A DNA stretch of 64,000 bases from Arthrobacter sunyaminii (lineage in GTDB: Bacteria; Actinomycetota; Actinomycetes; Actinomycetales; Micrococcaceae). The notes beneath the pieces were generated by a model. The model did not search any database, was not told the origin of the DNA, and saw only the letters and a list, made by a program, of their open reading frames with translations. The stretch's first letter is position 1. Each line of letters opens with the position of its first letter. The translations under genes were made by a program, and so were the position numbers. The DNA lies in contig NZ_CP076456.1 in NCBI RefSeq assembly GCF_018866305.1, positions 1,984,001 through 2,048,000 on the forward strand. The letters are read 5' to 3'. Shown here one piece after another: positions 62,358 through 64,000 of the stretch.

Positions 62358-63869
62358 CTAGAACCCCTGTGCCAGGCGATAGTACGCCTGGTTCATTTTC
62401 AATTCGTTGACGAACGCGGACGTGGTGGTGGAGTCATCGATCATAGCCAGTTCCACATCCGCGATCTGCGCGAAATCCTCCCACACTTCCCGTCCCAGGG
62501 CCGTGGACATGACGGTGTGGTGCGCGCCGCCAGCGGAGAGCCAGCACTCGGCAGAAGTCTCGAGGTCCGGAGCGGGCTTCCAGACGGCGCGGGCCACCGG
62601 AAGGTTGGGCAGGTCCTGCTCGGGCACCACATTCTCCACGAGGTTGGCGGTGAGCCGGAACCGCTCGCGCATATCCGCCAGGGAAACGACGACGGCGGGG
62701 CCCGGGTCAGCGGTGAACACCAGACGCACCGGGTCATCCTTGCCGCCGATGCCCAGCGGGTGGATTTCCAGCGCGGGCTTGGAGGTGGTCAGGGACGGGC
62801 AGATTTCCAGCATGTGGGCGCCGAGGATGACCTCGCTTCCGGGAACCAGGTTGTAGGTGTAGTCCTCCATCAGGGACGCGCCGCCGGGCAGGCCTTCACC
62901 CATGACCTTGGCAATACGGACCAGGACAGCGGTCTTCCAGTCGCCCTCGGCGCCGAATCCGTAACCGTCGGCCATCAGTCGCTGCACGGCCAGGCCGGGG
63001 AGCTGCTGCAGGGCGCCCAGATCCTCGAAGTTGGTGGTGAAGGCACCGAAGTTGCCGCTCTCCAGGAAGGAGCGCAGCCCCAGCTCCTGCCGGGCGCCGT
63101 AGCGCAGGGACTTGTGGCGTCCGCCGTCGCGCCGCAGTTCGGGAACGACGTCGTACTGCTCTTCGTATTCGGCAACCAGGGCGTCGATGGCCTCTTCGGT
63201 CACCGCGTCCATGGCCTCGGCGAGCTCGTTCACGGACCAGGTGTTGACGGAGACCCCGAACTTCACCTCGGCTTCGGTCTTGTCACCCTCGGTGACGGCG
63301 ACGTTGCGCATGTTGTCGCCGAAGCGGGCCAGTTTGAGGTTGCGGATTTCATGCCAGCCGGCTGCGGCGCGTGCCCAGGAATCGATCTTGGCCTGAACGC
63401 GGGGGCTGGAGACGTGTCCCACCACGGTCTTGCGGCTGATGCCCAGGCGGGAGGCCATGTAGGCGAACTCGCGGTCACCGTGGGCGGCCTGGTTCAGGTT
63501 CATGAAGTCCATGTCAATGTCCGCCCACGGCAGCTCCACGTTGTGCTGGGTGTGCAGGTGCAGCAGCGGACGCTGCAGCTTGGTCAGTCCGCGGATCCAC
63601 ATCTTGGCGGGGGAGAAGGTGTGCATCCACGCGATGAGCCCAATGCAGGCCTCCGAGGAGTTCGCCTCAAGGATGGTGTCCTGAATGGCATCGGAGTCCT
63701 TGAGGACAGGCTTGAACACAATGCGGTAGGGGATGGCTTCGGCGTCGTCCAGCTGGCGGGCAATGTCGGAGGCCTGTTCGCGGACCTGGGCCAGGGTGTC
63801 TTCGCCGTAGAGTCCCTGGCTTCCGGTGAGGAACCAGATTTCGCGGGCAGGAATGGTGTCAATGGTCAT
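62358..63869 (-). CDS. araA: L-arabinose isomerase
   Basis: A 503-residue AraA. It begins [14 protein letters not shown], has [50 protein letters not shown] with the catalytic Glu, and [16 protein letters not shown]. It turns L-arabinose into L-ribulose with Mn2+. An AAAGA lies before the ATG. araD lies directly upstream on the same strand, so the order is araD-araA. There are 71 bp between it and alditol oxidase. Confidence 0.96.
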   Translation of the reverse strand: MTIDTIPAREIWFLTGSQGLYGEDTLAQVREQASDIARQLDDAEAIPYRIVFKPVLKDSDAIQDTILEANSSEACIGLIAWMHTFSPAKMWIRGLTKLQRPLLHLHTQHNVELPWADIDMDFMNLNQAAHGDREFAYMASRLGISRKTVVGHVSSPRVQAKIDSWARAAAGWHEIRNLKLARFGDNMRNVAVTEGDKTEAEVKFGVSVNTWSVNELAEAMDAVTEEAIDALVAEYEEQYDVVPELRRDGGRHKSLRYGARQELGLRSFLESGNFGAFTTNFEDLGALQQLPGLAVQRLMADGYGFGAEGDWKTAVLVRIAKVMGEGLPGGASLMEDYTYNLVPGSEVILGAHMLEICPSLTTSKPALEIHPLGIGGKDDPVRLVFTADPGPAVVVSLADMRERFRLTANLVENVVPEQDLPNLPVARAVWKPAPDLETSAECWLSAGGAHHTVMSTALGREVWEDFAQIADVELAMIDDSTTTSAFVNELKMNQAYYRLAQGF

Positions 63870-63904
63870 GATGATGTCTTTCGTGAGCGGGGTGGGGAGG
63901 AGCG

Positions 63905-64000
63905 CTATTTTTGGCCGTATACGTTCTGGTAGCGCTGGTACAGATGGTCAATGTCCGTTTGCGGGATGGGCAGCAGCTCGCCGAGCTGGCGGCTGATGTG
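63905..64000 (-). CDS. araD: C-terminal end of L-ribulose-5-phosphate 4-epimerase (partial)
   Basis: Thirty-one codons run in from the window edge to TAG at 63905-63907. The peptide ends [13 protein letters not shown], and the final YGQ is typical of AraD. Position just upstream of araA supports the call. The rest of the gene lies outside the window. Confidence 0.75.
   Translation of the reverse strand, partial: HISRQLGELLPIPQTDIDHLYQRYQNVYGQK

Noticed and set aside
62346..63932. 528-codon plus-strand frame opposite araA
   Set aside because: AraA is certain on the minus strand. The plus frame is composition-driven.
1..64000. CRISPR arrays, tRNA or rRNA genes, insertion sequences, phage genes
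   Set aside because: No spaced direct repeats, cloverleaf or rRNA-like stretches, transposase or integrase motifs were seen on reading both strands.

Overview
The window is high-GC DNA from an actinobacterium, most likely a Micrococcaceae (Arthrobacter-like) organism. This is inferred from the overall gene style: a KstR2-type steroid gene set, KdpFABC-DE, a DUF222/13E12-type HNH gene, RNase J, alditol oxidase and AraA/AraD, with many ATGA-coupled starts. No tRNA, rRNA, CRISPR array, insertion sequence or phage gene was seen.

Region 1 (1-29 kb) is a catabolic cluster for the steroid C/D-ring remnant (HIP). The core genes match the mycobacterial KstR2 regulon in content and partly in order: fadD3, kstR2, fadE30-ipdF-fadA6, echA20-ipdA-ipdB-ipdC and a fadE31-like acyl-CoA dehydrogenase with two partner subunits. 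Extra members are a LIV-type ABC importer (1.7-7.5 kb), a second ipdA/ipdB-like pair (12.1-13.7 kb), a second thiolase, a MaoC hydratase and several short-chain dehydrogenases. Eight copies of one 18-bp dyad, best described as ACCWAGC-N4-GCTTGGT, sit in six promoter regions, including the promoter of the kstR2 gene itself. The dyad contains the 14-bp core AnCAAGnnCTTGnT known for KstR2. This binds the importer, the ligase, both CoA-transferase-like pairs and the dehydrogenases into one predicted regulon. No ring A/B genes (ksh, hsa, kstD) lie in the window.

Region 2 (29-34.4 kb) is an etfB-etfA pair translationally coupled to a six-helix cytochrome b561-type membrane protein. That protein has a 200-residue Ala/Pro tail carrying three RQG(L/M)PR motifs, and may carry acyl-CoA dehydrogenase electrons to the membrane. 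A Baeyer-Villiger monooxygenase and a divergent MarR regulator share a perfect inverted repeat.

Region 3 (34.9-40 kb) holds RNase J, a GH13 hydrolase, a DinB/DUF664 protein and a stand-alone protein resembling the C-terminal domain of lantibiotic/thiopeptide dehydratases.

Region 4 (40-48.2 kb) is the high-affinity potassium system kdpFABC-kdpDE, preceded by a strong promoter, a long leader and an extra 27-residue membrane peptide.

Region 5 (48.2-64 kb) is mixed: an aspartate 4-decarboxylase-type aminotransferase, an exported alkaline phosphatase/glycerophosphodiesterase fusion, DUF72, YciO, the DUF222-HNH gene, a TetR-SDR operon with its operator, a class A penicillin-binding protein, a small pentapeptide-periodic protein, a GlsB-type protein, alditol oxidase, and araA with the end of araD.
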